64,000 nt of DNA, from contig NZ_CP114036.1 in assembly GCF_026898115.1 (NCBI RefSeq), positions 7,806,001 to 7,870,000 of the forward strand. The letters run 5' to 3'. Of the stretch, positions 7,556-16,578 are shown one piece after another. The DNA comes from Streptomyces sp. S465 (GTDB taxonomy: Bacteria > Actinomycetota > Actinomycetes > Streptomycetales > Streptomycetaceae). The notes under the pieces are model-generated. The model was not told where the DNA came from and did not search any database. It saw only the letters and a program-made list of their open reading frames with translations. Numbering within the stretch: the first letter of the stretch is position 1; every line of letters starts with the position of its first letter. Both the position numbers and the translations under genes were made by a program.

Positions 7556-9265
7556 ATGACGTCCACGGTGCCCAACGCCGTCCACGACGAGCGGGACGCG
7601 CACGCTCCCGACCCCCTTCCGCCCGTCACCATGTTCGGTCCGGACTTCCCCTACGCCTACGACGACTACCTCGCCCACCCCGCGGGCCTGGGCCAGATAC
7701 CCGCGACCGAGCACGGCGCCGAGGTCGCGGTCGTCGGCGGCGGTCTGTCCGGCATCGTCGCCGCCTACGAGCTGATGAAGATGGGCCTGCGGCCCGTGGT
7801 CCACGAGGCCGACCGGATCGGCGGACGGCTGCGTACCGTCGGCTTCGAGGGCTGTGACGACTCGCTGACCGCCGAGCTGGGCGCGATGCGCTTCCCGCCG
7901 TCCTCCACCGCCCTCCAGCACTACATCGACCTGGTGGGCCTGCGGACCGAGCCGTTCCCCAACCCGCTGGCCCCCGACACCCCCTCGACCGTCGTCGACC
8001 TCAAGGGCCGGTCCCACTACGCCCGCACCATCGACGATCTGCCCCCGGTCTACCGCGAGGTGGCCGACGCCTGGCGGACCTGTCTGGAGGAGGGCGCGGA
8101 CTTCTCGGACATGAACCGCGCCATCCGCGAGCGGGACGTCCCCCGGATCCGGGAGATCTGGGCGCGGCTGGTGGAGAAGCTCGACAACCAGACCTTCTAC
8201 GGCTTCCTCTGCGACTCCCCGGCCTTCGCCTCCTTCCGCCACCGGGAGATCTTCGGCCAGGTCGGCTTCGGCACCGGCGGCTGGGACACCGACTTCCCCA
8301 ACTCCATCCTGGAGATCCTGCGGGTCGTCTACACCGAGGCCGACGACCACCACCGCTCCATCGTCGGCGGCAGCCGGCAGCTTCCACTGCGGCTGTGGGA
8401 GCGAGAGCCCCAGAAGATCGTCCACTGGCCCCGGGGCACCTCGCTGTCCTCGCTGCACGGCGGTGCGCCCCGGCCGGCCGTGACCCGGCTGCACCGGGCC
8501 GCGGGCGACCGTATCGTGGTGACCGACGCGAGCGGTGACATCCGCTCGTACCGGGCGGTGGTCTTCACCGCGCAGTCCTGGATGCTGCTGTCCCAGATCG
8601 ACTGCGACGACTCGCTCTTCCCGATCGACCACTGGACGGCGATCGAGCGCACCCACTACATGGAGTCCAGCAAGCTCTTCGTGCCGGTGGACCGGCCGTT
8701 CTGGCGGGACAAGGACGAGCGCACCGGCCGGGACACGATGAGCATGACGCTCACCGACCGGATGACCCGCGGCACCTATCTGCTGGAGACCGGCCCGGAC
8801 CGGCCCGCCGTCATCTGCCTCTCGTACACCTGGTGCGACGACAGCCTCAAGTGGCTGCCGCTGTCGGCCAACGAGCGGATGGAGGTGATGCTCAAGTCGC
8901 TCTCGGAGATCTATCCGGGCGTCGACATCCGCAAGCACATCATCGGCAGCCCGGTCACCGTCTCCTGGGAGAACGAGCCCTACTTCATGGGCGCGTTCAA
9001 GGCCAACCTGCCCGGCCACTACCGCTACCAGCGGCGGCTGTTCACCCACTTCATGCAGGACCGGCTGCCCGCCGACCGGCGGGGCGTCTTCCTCGCGGGC
9101 GACGACATCTCCTGGACGGCGGGCTGGGCCGAGGGCGCCGTCCAGACCGCGCTCAACGCGGTCTGGGGCGTCATGCACCACTTCGGCGGCTCCACCGACC
9201 CCACGAACCCCGGGCCGGGCGACCTGTACGACCGGATCGCGCCCGTCGAACTGCCCGAGGACTGA
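7556..9265 (+). CDS. Flavin-dependent amino acid 2-monooxygenase (DavB / arginine monooxygenase type)
   Basis: 569 residues. A FAD-binding GGGLSG (61-66) with the ribose-binding Glu at about 84 belongs to the amine-oxidase fold. A C-terminal FAD motif (DDISWTAGWAEGAVQTALNA) and a near-invariant tail (FGGSTDPTNPGPGD) follow. Long stretches, such as FGPDFPYAYDDYLAHPAGLG and AELGAMRFPPSSTA, mirror L-lysine 2-monooxygenase of Pseudomonas. The reaction is oxidative decarboxylation of a basic L-amino acid to the amide with O2. It lies 88 bases after the amidase that would hydrolyse the product, downstream of the CAT permease and Lrp regulator. A tryptophan 2-monooxygenase (indole-3-acetamide) role is a weaker alternative. 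Confidence 0.85.
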   Translation: MTSTVPNAVHDERDAHAPDPLPPVTMFGPDFPYAYDDYLAHPAGLGQIPATEHGAEVAVVGGGLSGIVAAYELMKMGLRPVVHEADRIGGRLRTVGFEGCDDSLTAELGAMRFPPSSTALQHYIDLVGLRTEPFPNPLAPDTPSTVVDLKGRSHYARTIDDLPPVYREVADAWRTCLEEGADFSDMNRAIRERDVPRIREIWARLVEKLDNQTFYGFLCDSPAFASFRHREIFGQVGFGTGGWDTDFPNSILEILRVVYTEADDHHRSIVGGSRQLPLRLWEREPQKIVHWPRGTSLSSLHGGAPRPAVTRLHRAAGDRIVVTDASGDIRSYRAVVFTAQSWMLLSQIDCDDSLFPIDHWTAIERTHYMESSKLFVPVDRPFWRDKDERTGRDTMSMTLTDRMTRGTYLLETGPDRPAVICLSYTWCDDSLKWLPLSANERMEVMLKSLSEIYPGVDIRKHIIGSPVTVSWENEPYFMGAFKANLPGHYRYQRRLFTHFMQDRLPADRRGVFLAGDDISWTAGWAEGAVQTALNAVWGVMHHFGGSTDPTNPGPGDLYDRIAPVELPED

Positions 9266-9287
9266 AGCGGTCCGGCGGGGAGCCCGT

Positions 9288-9989
9288 TCAGCGCGCCGAC
9301 GGCAGCGGAGTGAGCAGAAAGCGCCCGACCAGGCCCACCGTCGCGTCGATCCGCTCGGCGAACTCCGCCGCCAGCTCCGGCAGTCCGCGCAGCCCCCACA
9401 GCGCGCGGAACGCCGCCCACGCGGCGTCCCGCGCCTTCTCCAGGCTCCACGAACCCACCAGATGGGTGAGCGGATCGGCCACGTCCAGCAGGTCGGGACC
9501 GGGCATCAACTCCTCCCGGATCCGCTCCTCCATCCCCGTGAGCAGTGTGCCGATCCGGTCGAAGTCGCCCTCCAGGGCGTCCGGCTCGACACCCCGGGCC
9601 CGGCAGGTGTCCAGCAGCGCGAGCGCCAGGTCATGGCCGATATGGGCATTGATCCCGCAGAGCGCGAACTGCACCGGGTGGACGCCCGGATGGCGCCGCA
9701 GCTCGAACAGCGGCCGCCAGCAGGCGGGCGGCCGCGCACCCGTGGTCACCGCGTCGACCGCCGCCAGATAGCGCCCGGCGAACCGCACGTCCAACTCCTC
9801 GGTGGCGGACGGGTCATGGAAGTACCCGTCCGCCAGCCGGCGGCCGACCTCCTCGGTGACCGACAGGTACACCCCGTTGAAGACCGCCACCCCGTCCCCG
9901 GGCGGCAGCGCCGCGCCGAGCGCGCCCATGCGCGCCACGACGTTCTTCACGGTGTGCGGCGCCGGCCGCGTGTGCGTGGGCATCGTCAT
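9288..9989 (-). CDS. DUF5995-family protein
   Basis: 233 residues, soluble and mostly helical. Recognisable landmarks are NGVYLSVTEEVGRRL, DVRFAGRYLAAVDAV, RRHPGVHPVQFALCGINAHIGHDLALAL, and a C-terminal LVGSWSLEKARDAAW. The conserved HPVQ...GINAHIGHDL block with three His/Asp residues suggests a metal or ligand pocket like the family named DUF5995; no enzymatic role is established. Start: ATG at 9989; an alternative Met two codons later at 9983. It converges with the monooxygenase, only 22 bases apart. Confidence 0.7.
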   Translation of the reverse strand: MTMPTHTRPAPHTVKNVVARMGALGAALPPGDGVAVFNGVYLSVTEEVGRRLADGYFHDPSATEELDVRFAGRYLAAVDAVTTGARPPACWRPLFELRRHPGVHPVQFALCGINAHIGHDLALALLDTCRARGVEPDALEGDFDRIGTLLTGMEERIREELMPGPDLLDVADPLTHLVGSWSLEKARDAAWAAFRALWGLRGLPELAAEFAERIDATVGLVGRFLLTPLPSAR

Positions 9990-10096
9990 GGACGCCACAG
10001 TGGCAGGCCGGACCGGGGGCGGTCCCGCCGTACGCCGCCACGTCCCCTGGACGGCTGAACGCCGCGTCAACCCGTGTGTACGTCCAGGGCCACCGG

Positions 10097-11479
10097 CTAG
10101 GCCGGCCGGTCGTCGTCGTATTCGCTGGTGCCCGCGTCCAGCAAGGGCTCCTGCCGCTTCAGATGCGCCGGGGCCAGGGCGCGCAGGACGTGGTAGCCGA
10201 GCAGCACCACGATGGTGCCGAGCGCGATCCCGCCCAGCTCGAAGTTCTGGCTGACCTTCAGGCTGACGCCGCCGACGCCGATGATGACGCCCGCCGCGAC
10301 CGGCACCAGATTGAGCGGATTGCGCAGGTCGACCTTGTTGTGCACCCAGATCTGCGCACCGAGCAGCCCGATCATGCCGTAGAGGATCACGGTGATCCCG
10401 CCCAGCACCCCACTGGGCACCGCGGCCACCACCGCGCCGAACTTCGGGCACAGCCCGAAGAGCAGCGCGAACCCCGCGGCCGCCCAGTACGCGGCGGTGG
10501 AGTACACCCGGGTGGCCGCCATGACGCCGATGTTCTCGGAGTACGTCGTATTGGCCGGGCCGCCGACCGCCGTGGAGATCACGGTCGCCGCGCCGTCCGC
10601 GGCGATCGCCGTGCCCAGTTGGTCGTCGAGCGGATCGTCGATCATCTCCCCGACCGCCTTCACATGCCCGGCGTTCTCGGCGATCAGCGCGATCACCACC
10701 GGCAGCGCCACCAGCACCGCCGACCAGTGGAAGCTCGGCGCGTGCAGGGACGGCAGACCGATCCAGTCCGCCTTGGCCACCCCGGACAGATCCAGCCGCC
10801 AGTGGTCGGTGACCCGTCCGCTGCCGTCCACCGAGTGGATCATGCCGAAGACGCGGTCGAAGACCCAGGAGACCGCATAGCCGAAGACCAGCCCCAGGAA
10901 GATCGCGATCCGCGACCAGAAACCCCGCAGACAGACCACGGCCGCCCCGGTGACCAGCATCGTCAGCAGCGCGGTCCACTGGTCGGCGGGCCAGTACGTA
11001 CCGGCGGTCACCGGTGCCAGGTTGAACCCGATCAGCATGACCACCGCGCCGGTCACCACCGGCGGCATCGCGGCGTGGATGATCCGCGCGCCGAACTTCC
11101 GTACCGCCAGACCGCTCAGCAGCAGCACCCCGCCGACCACCAGGATCGCCCCGGTGACGGCGGCGCTGCCGCCACCCTGCGCCCTGATGGCGGCGGCCAC
11201 ACCGACGAAGGACAGGCTGCAGCCCAGATAGCTGGGGATCCGGCCGCGGGTCGCGAGCAGGAAGAGGACGGTCGCGACCCCGGACATCATGATCGCGAGG
11301 TTGGGGTCGAGCCCCATCAGCACCGGGGCGACAAAGCTCGCCCCGAACATGGCCACGACATGCTGCGCGCCCAGCCCCGCCGTCCTCGGCCAGGACAGCC
11401 GCTCATCCGGCTTGACGACGGCATCGGGGGCGGGGGTGCGCCCATCGCCGTGCAGGGTCCAGCGCACGCCGAGGCCCAT
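10097..11479 (-). CDS. NCS2-family nucleobase permease, UraA-like uracil/xanthine transporter
   Basis: 460 residues with about 14 membrane segments. The substrate-binding signatures of the UraA branch are present: IALIAENAGHVKAVGEM (glutamate of helix 8) and GGPANTTYSENIGVMAATRV (glutamate of helix 10). It should import uracil (or another pyrimidine or purine base) with protons. The N-terminal 40 residues are hydrophilic. It starts ATG at 11479 with an AT-rich promoter-like stretch around 11515-11535 on the leftward strand. An 8-bp CCCTGGAC/GTCCAGGG inverted repeat near 10045-10089 may end the transcript. Confidence 0.85.
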   Translation of the reverse strand: MGLGVRWTLHGDGRTPAPDAVVKPDERLSWPRTAGLGAQHVVAMFGASFVAPVLMGLDPNLAIMMSGVATVLFLLATRGRIPSYLGCSLSFVGVAAAIRAQGGGSAAVTGAILVVGGVLLLSGLAVRKFGARIIHAAMPPVVTGAVVMLIGFNLAPVTAGTYWPADQWTALLTMLVTGAAVVCLRGFWSRIAIFLGLVFGYAVSWVFDRVFGMIHSVDGSGRVTDHWRLDLSGVAKADWIGLPSLHAPSFHWSAVLVALPVVIALIAENAGHVKAVGEMIDDPLDDQLGTAIAADGAATVISTAVGGPANTTYSENIGVMAATRVYSTAAYWAAAGFALLFGLCPKFGAVVAAVPSGVLGGITVILYGMIGLLGAQIWVHNKVDLRNPLNLVPVAAGVIIGVGGVSLKVSQNFELGGIALGTIVVLLGYHVLRALAPAHLKRQEPLLDAGTSEYDDDRPA

Positions 11480-11548
11480 GACTGCTCCACTTCATTGCTA
11501 CGGGGGAATCGCACCAATGTTAGATGGCCGAAAATATGCCCGTTGCAG

Positions 11549-12490
11549 CTATGTGCGGGTGCCCCCTGTGACGTCCTCGGTGATGTGAGCGGTGACGTCA
11601 TCTGCGAAGTCCTCGGCCAGTGACTGAGCCTCGGCATAGGTGGGCAGGCCGGCGGCCCGGCCCAGGTCGGTACCCGGGTCGGTACCCAGGTCGGTACGGC
11701 CGGTGGGGTGGGCGATCGTCCAGGCCAGTTCGACGGCGCGGTCCAGCGCGGCCCGGAAGAGCAGCGAACCGCAGCTGATCCGCCGCACCCCGAGCTCCGC
11801 CAGCCGCTCATAGGTGTGACGGCCGGGTGCGAAGAGGATGTTCAGCGGGGTTCCGCCCAGGTCGCGGACGAGTGCGCCGATGTCCCGCTCATCAGTGAGC
11901 GCGGGTACGAAGACCCCGTCGGCGCCCGCCCGGACATACGCTTCGGCACGCTCGAAGGCGGCGGTGCGGGAGGGCGGCACGGCTCCGGCGCCACCGATCG
12001 CGGCGAGCCAGTGGGTGTCGGTCCGGGCGTTCACGAACAGCCGGGGCACCCGCTCCTTGACCGCCGCGATCACCGCGCACTGCCGGGCCAGGGGCGCGAG
12101 GGTGCCGTCGGGGCGTCCGTCCTCGATGTTCACGCCGACGACCCCGGCCTGGTCCAGCTCGGCCGCGAGCGCCGCGACCTCCTCGGGCCGGTCGCTGAAC
12201 CCGCCCTCGATGTCGACGCTCACCAGCGCGGGAAGACGCGCGATGCCCCGGGCGAGGGCGAGGGTCCGGTCGCGGGTGGCGCCCGTCGCGTCCGGCAGCC
12301 CGGCCGCCGCCGCCACGCCGAGACTGGTGGTGCCGATGGCGGGGAAGCCGCGCCGGGCGAGGGCGGCGGCGGAGGCGTGGTCCCAGGCGTTGGGCAGCAG
12401 CAGGGGCCGCTCGCCGTGGTGGAGCCGGTGGAAGGCGGTGTGGCGGTCGGGCGGGGTGGGCGGGGTGCCGTCGCCGGTGTCGTCGCTCAT
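11549..12490 (-). CDS. Isocitrate lyase / phosphoenolpyruvate mutase superfamily protein
   Basis: 313 residues with a PEP-mutase-like TIM barrel. Visible elements are LLLPNAWDHASAAALARRGF, the acidic metal-binding stretch LPALVSVDIEGGFSD, GVNIEDG (the superfamily ED pair) and LFVNARTDTHW. The family contains lyases and hydrolases acting on 2-hydroxy or phosphono acids; this uncharacterised Streptomyces branch has no assigned substrate. The KKCGH-type isocitrate lyase motif is absent, so it is not a true isocitrate lyase. The C-terminus carries a small tandem repeat (GTDPGTDLG) encoded by three GTCGGTACC units at about 11668-11700. Confidence 0.8.
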   Translation of the reverse strand: MSDDTGDGTPPTPPDRHTAFHRLHHGERPLLLPNAWDHASAAALARRGFPAIGTTSLGVAAAAGLPDATGATRDRTLALARGIARLPALVSVDIEGGFSDRPEEVAALAAELDQAGVVGVNIEDGRPDGTLAPLARQCAVIAAVKERVPRLFVNARTDTHWLAAIGGAGAVPPSRTAAFERAEAYVRAGADGVFVPALTDERDIGALVRDLGGTPLNILFAPGRHTYERLAELGVRRISCGSLLFRAALDRAVELAWTIAHPTGRTDLGTDPGTDLGRAAGLPTYAEAQSLAEDFADDVTAHITEDVTGGTRT

Positions 12491-12797
12491 ACCGTCGACC
12501 GTAGATCCGGATCGTTTCGGCCCCCACCGAACGATGACGTGGTCACCCGGTGGTGTTGGTGTCGTGGCCGGGTGGCCCGGTCACCCGGTGGTGTGGTCAC
12601 CGAAGGGGCGCCATGACCCGGTGGCGTCGTGACCGGGGTGCCGCCGCTCGCCGCCGTTCCGCCGTCACCCGGTGGCGTCGTGCACCCGAAGGGGCGTCGT
12701 GACCGGTGGTGCCGCTGCTCGCCGCCATCCGCCGTCCCTCGTCGCCCGCCCCTGCCGTCCCCCGCGCCGCCCCTGCCGTCCCCCGCCGCCCCCGCCG
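12491..12797. other. Intergenic region made of short degenerate repeats
   Basis: 307 bases between two leftward genes. It is dominated by copies of a (G/A)T(C/G)ACCCGGTGG(T/C)GT unit and by C-rich simple sequence (12740-12797). I see no gene. The region would be the 5' leader and promoter of the PEP-mutase-like gene. Confidence 0.5.
12542..12682. repeat. Four degenerate copies of a 15-bp repeat
   Basis: Near-identical units GTCACCCGGTGG(T/C)GT occur at 12542, 12580, 12613 (ATGACCCGGTGGCGT) and 12664. A linked element, GAAGGGGCG(C/T)C(A/G)TGACC, occurs at about 12602 and 12689. Spacing is irregular (about 33-51 bases), so this looks like local duplication rather than an ordered operator array. 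Confidence 0.5.
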
Positions 12798-13532
12798 TCA
12801 CTCCGGGGCGGTGACGCCGAGCAGTTCGCCCAGCGCGCGTTCCCCCTCCGGGCTCACCCGCAGCGCCCGTCCCTTGCCGATGCGGACGCACCAGCCGGTG
12901 TCCAGGACATGACGGCACAGGGCGGCCCCGGCGAGTCCCGCCAGATGCGGGCGGCGCTCGGTCCAGTCGAGACAGCTGCGGACCATCGGCCGCCGTCCGC
13001 GCGACGCGGTGCTCGCGAGGTCGATGCCGAGCTCCCGGAACCAGGCCATCCCCGCGTCGGTCAGCGCGAACCCGGTCACCTTCTGGAGCAGCCCGCGCTC
13101 CAGCATGGCGTCCGTGATCGCGGTCCCGAGCCGCCCGGCGAGGTGGTCGTAGCAGGTGCGGGCCCGCGCCATGGCGCCGCTCGCGCTGGCGGCGCGCAGC
13201 GAACGGGGCGGTGGCGGGGGCGCGGCATGGGCGGACAGGTCCTCGATCAGCTGCGCGATCTGCGGCCCGGCCAGCCGTACGTAGCGATGCCGGCCCTGGC
13301 GCTCCTCCGCCAGCAGTCCGCCCTCGATGAGCCGGGTCAGATGCTCGCTCGCCGTCGACGGGGCGACCCCGGTATACCGGGCCAGCTCCCCCGCGGTCCA
13401 CGCCCGCCCGTCGAGCAGGGCGAGGCACATGGCGGCGCGGGTCTCATCGGCGATGAGCGCGGCCAGCCGGGCGAGCTGGGGTCCGCGGAGTCCGCTGGGT
13501 GCGGTGGACCGGGTGGGCGTGGTGGGGCTCAT
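12798..13532 (-). CDS. ArsR-family winged-helix transcriptional regulator
   Basis: 244 residues. The N-terminal third is an ArsR/SmtB-type winged helix (AALIADETRAAMCLALLDGRAW, then GELARYTGVAPSTASEHLTRLIEGG, residues about 25-90). The C-terminal part (TCYDHLAGRLGTAITDAMLERGLL and onward) is a domain seen in the longer ArsR-like proteins of Streptomyces. There is no CxC metal-binding motif in the recognition helix, so metal sensing is not supported. Start: ATG at 13532; a longer form from 13568 is possible. It could control the adjacent MFS gene, but they are separated by 207 bases and share orientation. Confidence 0.75.
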   Translation of the reverse strand: MSPTTPTRSTAPSGLRGPQLARLAALIADETRAAMCLALLDGRAWTAGELARYTGVAPSTASEHLTRLIEGGLLAEERQGRHRYVRLAGPQIAQLIEDLSAHAAPPPPPRSLRAASASGAMARARTCYDHLAGRLGTAITDAMLERGLLQKVTGFALTDAGMAWFRELGIDLASTASRGRRPMVRSCLDWTERRPHLAGLAGAALCRHVLDTGWCVRIGKGRALRVSPEGERALGELLGVTAPE

Positions 13533-13739
13533 GGGTCCATGGTGCGGGGCGGACGTTGCGGTCCGCACCGAAGGGTCGGGGCACGGGGCGGGTGCGGCCC
13601 GTCGCGGCGGCGGCGCAGGGGGCCGGGTTCGGCGCCGCCACCGCCCGGCAGACAGCCGGGGACCGTCCCCCGGCCTCCGGCTCCCGTCCCCCGGCTCCTG
13701 GCCTCCGGCTCCCGTCCCCGACTCCCGTCCCCTGGCCCG

Positions 13740-14960
13740 TCAGGGCAGCGTGGCCTCGGACGCGGACGGATCGGGTGCCGCCGGGTCCGACGACGACGGC
13801 TTCCGCAGCACCCCCGCACCCGCCACCAGCCCCAGCGCCAACGCCGTGACCAGGCAGAACGAGATCGTCAGCGAGGTCAGGTCGGCGATCGAACCGATCG
13901 CGGCCGGGGCGATCAGCCCCGAGGTGTACGTGATCGTGGCGACGCCCGCGATGGCCTGGCTCGGGGCCGGGCCGCTGCGGCCCGCGGCGGCGAAGGCCAG
14001 CGGCACCACGACCGCGATGCCCAGGCCGATGAGGCCGAATCCGGCGATGGCGAGCGCGGGGCCGGGGGCGGTGACGACGAGCAGCCCGCCGGCGGTGGCC
14101 AGGACACCGCCCGTGCGTACGGTCCGCACCGGGCCGAAGCGGCCCACCACCGCGTCCCCGATGAGCCGGGCACCGGCCATCGTGCAGGAGAAGGCGGTGG
14201 TGCAGGCGGCGGCGACACCGGGGGAGGAGTCCAGGACGTCCCGCAGATAGACCGCCGACCAGTCCAGGCTCGCGCCCTCGGCGAAGACCGCGCAGAACCC
14301 CACCGCGCCGATGATCAGCGCGGAGCGGGGCGGCAGGGCGAAACGGGGCGGCGGGTGCTCCTCGGGGGCGCTGCGCAGATCGAGGACCCAGTGGCAGGCC
14401 ACCGCGCCGAGCACGGTGAGGACCGCGGCGGCGATCCCGAGGTGGAGCCGGGCGTCGGACTCGGCGTGTGCGGCGATCGTGCCCGCCGCGGAGCCGGTGA
14501 GCGCGCCCACGCTCCACATGCCGTGCAGCCCGGACATGATCGAACGGCCGAGGCGGTTCTCGACCTCCACGCCGAGGGCGTTCATGGCGACGTCGGACAT
14601 CCCGGAGGTCGCGCCGTAGACGAAGAGCACCCCGCACAGCCAGACCAGACCGGAGCTGACCGGCGGCATCACCAGCCAGGCGGTCCACAGGGCGAGCAGC
14701 CCGCGCAGCGCCGCGCGGGCGCCGAAGCGATGGCTGATCCGCCCGGCCAGGGGCATCGCGACCGAGGCCCCGATGGCGGGGAAGGCGAGCGCCAGGCCGA
14801 GCTGACCGGCGCTGAGGTCCAGCCGCTCCTGGATCCAGGGGATGCGGGTGGCGAAATTGCCGGTCACCGCGCCGTGCACGGCGAACACCGCCGCGACGGC
14901 CACCCGTGCCCGCCGTACGGGGCGCATCTCGGGCGTCCCGGATTCCTTGAGCCTGCCCAT
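13740..14960 (-). CDS. MFS transporter divergent from a ROK regulator
   Basis: 406 residues, about 12 membrane helices, with the MFS loop 2-3 pattern GRISHRFGARAALRG. The N-terminus (HGAVTGNFATRIPWIQERLDLSAGQLG) is typical of the small-molecule exporter/sugar-like MFS branch found beside ROK regulators in Streptomyces. The substrate is unknown. Start: ATG at 14960 (MGRLKESG); the longer frame to 15023 runs through the operator region. The ROK regulator at 15101 is divergent and the inverted repeat at 15040-15062 lies between them, so direct control by that protein is likely. Confidence 0.82.
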   Translation of the reverse strand: MGRLKESGTPEMRPVRRARVAVAAVFAVHGAVTGNFATRIPWIQERLDLSAGQLGLALAFPAIGASVAMPLAGRISHRFGARAALRGLLALWTAWLVMPPVSSGLVWLCGVLFVYGATSGMSDVAMNALGVEVENRLGRSIMSGLHGMWSVGALTGSAAGTIAAHAESDARLHLGIAAAVLTVLGAVACHWVLDLRSAPEEHPPPRFALPPRSALIIGAVGFCAVFAEGASLDWSAVYLRDVLDSSPGVAAACTTAFSCTMAGARLIGDAVVGRFGPVRTVRTGGVLATAGGLLVVTAPGPALAIAGFGLIGLGIAVVVPLAFAAAGRSGPAPSQAIAGVATITYTSGLIAPAAIGSIADLTSLTISFCLVTALALGLVAGAGVLRKPSSSDPAAPDPSASEATLP

Positions 14961-15039
14961 ACCTGTCGCACCCTCCCCGCAGCGCGGCCTGTACCGATGG
15001 TCACAGCTGGTCCCAGATCCCAAATGGTCCCAGCGGAAA

Positions 15040-15062
15040 CTATCAGGAAGGCTCCCTGATAG
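15040..15062. promoter_or_regulatory. Inverted-repeat operator between MFS and ROK genes
   Basis: CTATCAGG (15040-15047) and CCTGATAG (15055-15062) form a perfect 8-bp inverted repeat with a 7-base spacer, located 39 bases before the ROK start and 80 bases before the MFS start. A TGGTCCCAG direct repeat (15009 and 15025) flanks it. Such AT-containing dyads are typical ROK-repressor sites. Confidence 0.55.
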
Positions 15063-15100
15063 ATAGAGTTTTTCCGGCAGCCTTCTGGAAGGATCCCGGC

Positions 15101-16342
15101 ATGACCTCGACGAGCGCGTCCGTGGCGGGCCGCACCGCCTCCCCGAGTACGGCGCGGGCCATCAACGACCGCCTCGCCCTCCAGCTGCTCAAGGACAAGG
15201 GGCCGTTGACCGCGGGGCAGCTGAAGTCGCTCACCGGCCTGTCCCGTCCCACCATCGCGGACCTCGTCGAGCGGCTGCGGCAGACCGGGCTGGTGGCGGT
15301 GGTGGGGGAGACGGGGGCGGAGCGCCGGGGACCCAACGCCCGGGTGTACGGGATCGTCGCCGACAGCGCGCATGTGGCCGGGGTCGACGTCCGTACCGAC
15401 AGCGTCGCCGTATGCGTGGCCGATCTGCTGGGCCGGACCCTGGCCGAGGAGTCGCTGCCGGTGGCCCCGGACACGGACCCGGCGCGGACCGTGGCGGCCG
15501 CGGTGGCCCTGGTGGAGCGGGTGGCCGAGCGGGCCGGGGCGGTGCGGCTGCACCACATCGGCATCGGGGTGCCCGGTCTCATCGACCCCGCCACCGGGGA
15601 GCTCAACGCCACCAGCGGACTGCCCTCCTGGCACCGCGAGCTGGCCACCGCGCTGCACGGCGGTCTCGCGGCGCCGGTGCTGCTGGAGAACGAGGTCAAT
15701 CTGGCGGCCGTCGCCGAACAGCGGCTGGGCGCGGCGCGTGACCGCGACACCTTCGTCCTGCTGTGGCTCGGCCATGGCGTCGGCGCGGCCGTGGTGCTCG
15801 ACCGGATGCTGCGGCGCGGTGCCTCCGGCGGCACCGGCGAGATCGGCTTCCTGCCGGTGCCGGGCACCTCGGGACTGCCCTCCGCCACCGGCTGCGACGG
15901 CGGGTTCCACTCCCTGGTGTGCAGCGCCGCGGTCTGCGAACTCGCCCAGGAGCACGGCCTGGCGGCCGCCGCGGGCGGTGCGGGCGGCGAGGCCCGGCGC
16001 GGGGCCGGAACGGAGGACGCCGGTGCGGCGGAGGCGGTGATCCGCGCGGCCCTCGGGGCGGGGGAGCGGGGCGAGCCGTTCCTGGACGAGCTGGCGGCCC
16101 GGATAGCGGTGGGTGTCGCCGCGATCTGCGCGGTGCTCGACCCGGGATGTGCGGTGCTCGGTGGTGAGGTGGGCCGGGCCGGGGGCGATGCGCTCGCCCG
16201 GCGCGTCGCGGAGCGGGTCGCCCGGCTGTCACCGCTGCGGACACGGGTGTGCGCGGGGGCGGTGGGCGGCGGCGGGGTGCTGCGCGGGGCCGTGCTCACG
16301 GCGATGGACGCGGCGCAGAACGAGCTGTTCGGTGCCGCCTAG
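15101..16342 (+). CDS. ROK-family transcriptional regulator
   Basis: 413 residues. An N-terminal winged helix (GPLTAGQLKSLTGLSRPTIADLVERL, about residues 33-60) precedes a ROK kinase-like fold. That fold contains GIGVPGLIDPATGELNATSGLPSW, a sugar-pocket ENEVNLAAVAEQRLG, and GHGVGAAVVLDRMLRRGASGGTGEIG. The usual ROK zinc motif CxCGxxGC is not intact (the region reads SATGCDGGFHS), so zinc binding is doubtful. It probably binds a sugar or sugar phosphate and represses the divergent MFS gene and itself through the dyad at 15040-15062. Start: ATG at 15101 preceded by GGAAGGATC. Confidence 0.85.
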   Translation: MTSTSASVAGRTASPSTARAINDRLALQLLKDKGPLTAGQLKSLTGLSRPTIADLVERLRQTGLVAVVGETGAERRGPNARVYGIVADSAHVAGVDVRTDSVAVCVADLLGRTLAEESLPVAPDTDPARTVAAAVALVERVAERAGAVRLHHIGIGVPGLIDPATGELNATSGLPSWHRELATALHGGLAAPVLLENEVNLAAVAEQRLGAARDRDTFVLLWLGHGVGAAVVLDRMLRRGASGGTGEIGFLPVPGTSGLPSATGCDGGFHSLVCSAAVCELAQEHGLAAAAGGAGGEARRGAGTEDAGAAEAVIRAALGAGERGEPFLDELAARIAVGVAAICAVLDPGCAVLGGEVGRAGGDALARRVAERVARLSPLRTRVCAGAVGGGGVLRGAVLTAMDAAQNELFGAA

Positions 16343-16578
16343 GCCGCGCCGAGGCTGCCTAGGCGTCGGCGCCTGGTCCGGCTTCCTCGTTTTCGGCCGC
16401 TTCGGCCGCTTCGGTCTCCGCGTTCGGCCTCGGTTCGGCCTCGGTTCGGCCTCGGCTCGGCTCCGGGGCGCACCGGTCGCGGCCGGCCCCCTCGCCCCCG
16501 GGTGAGGGAGGCCACACCCACCTCGCATCCCACCTGCGCTGATGGCCATGGCACACTGGGGCCGTACCAGTGACGTCA
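16343..16578. other. Leader region upstream of the FMN riboswitch
   Basis: 236 bases between the ROK stop and the riboswitch. It includes a tandem TTCGGCC-type repeat (16389-16464). It ends in a stretch (about 16535-16570) that must contain the rib operon promoter; no confident -35/-10 pair was fixed. Confidence 0.4.
16389..16464. repeat. TTCGGCC-rich short tandem repeats
   Basis: CTTCGGCCG units (two and a half copies) followed by three copies of an 11-bp GGTTCGGCCTC unit. Simple-sequence expansion just after the ROK gene stop. Confidence 0.55.
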
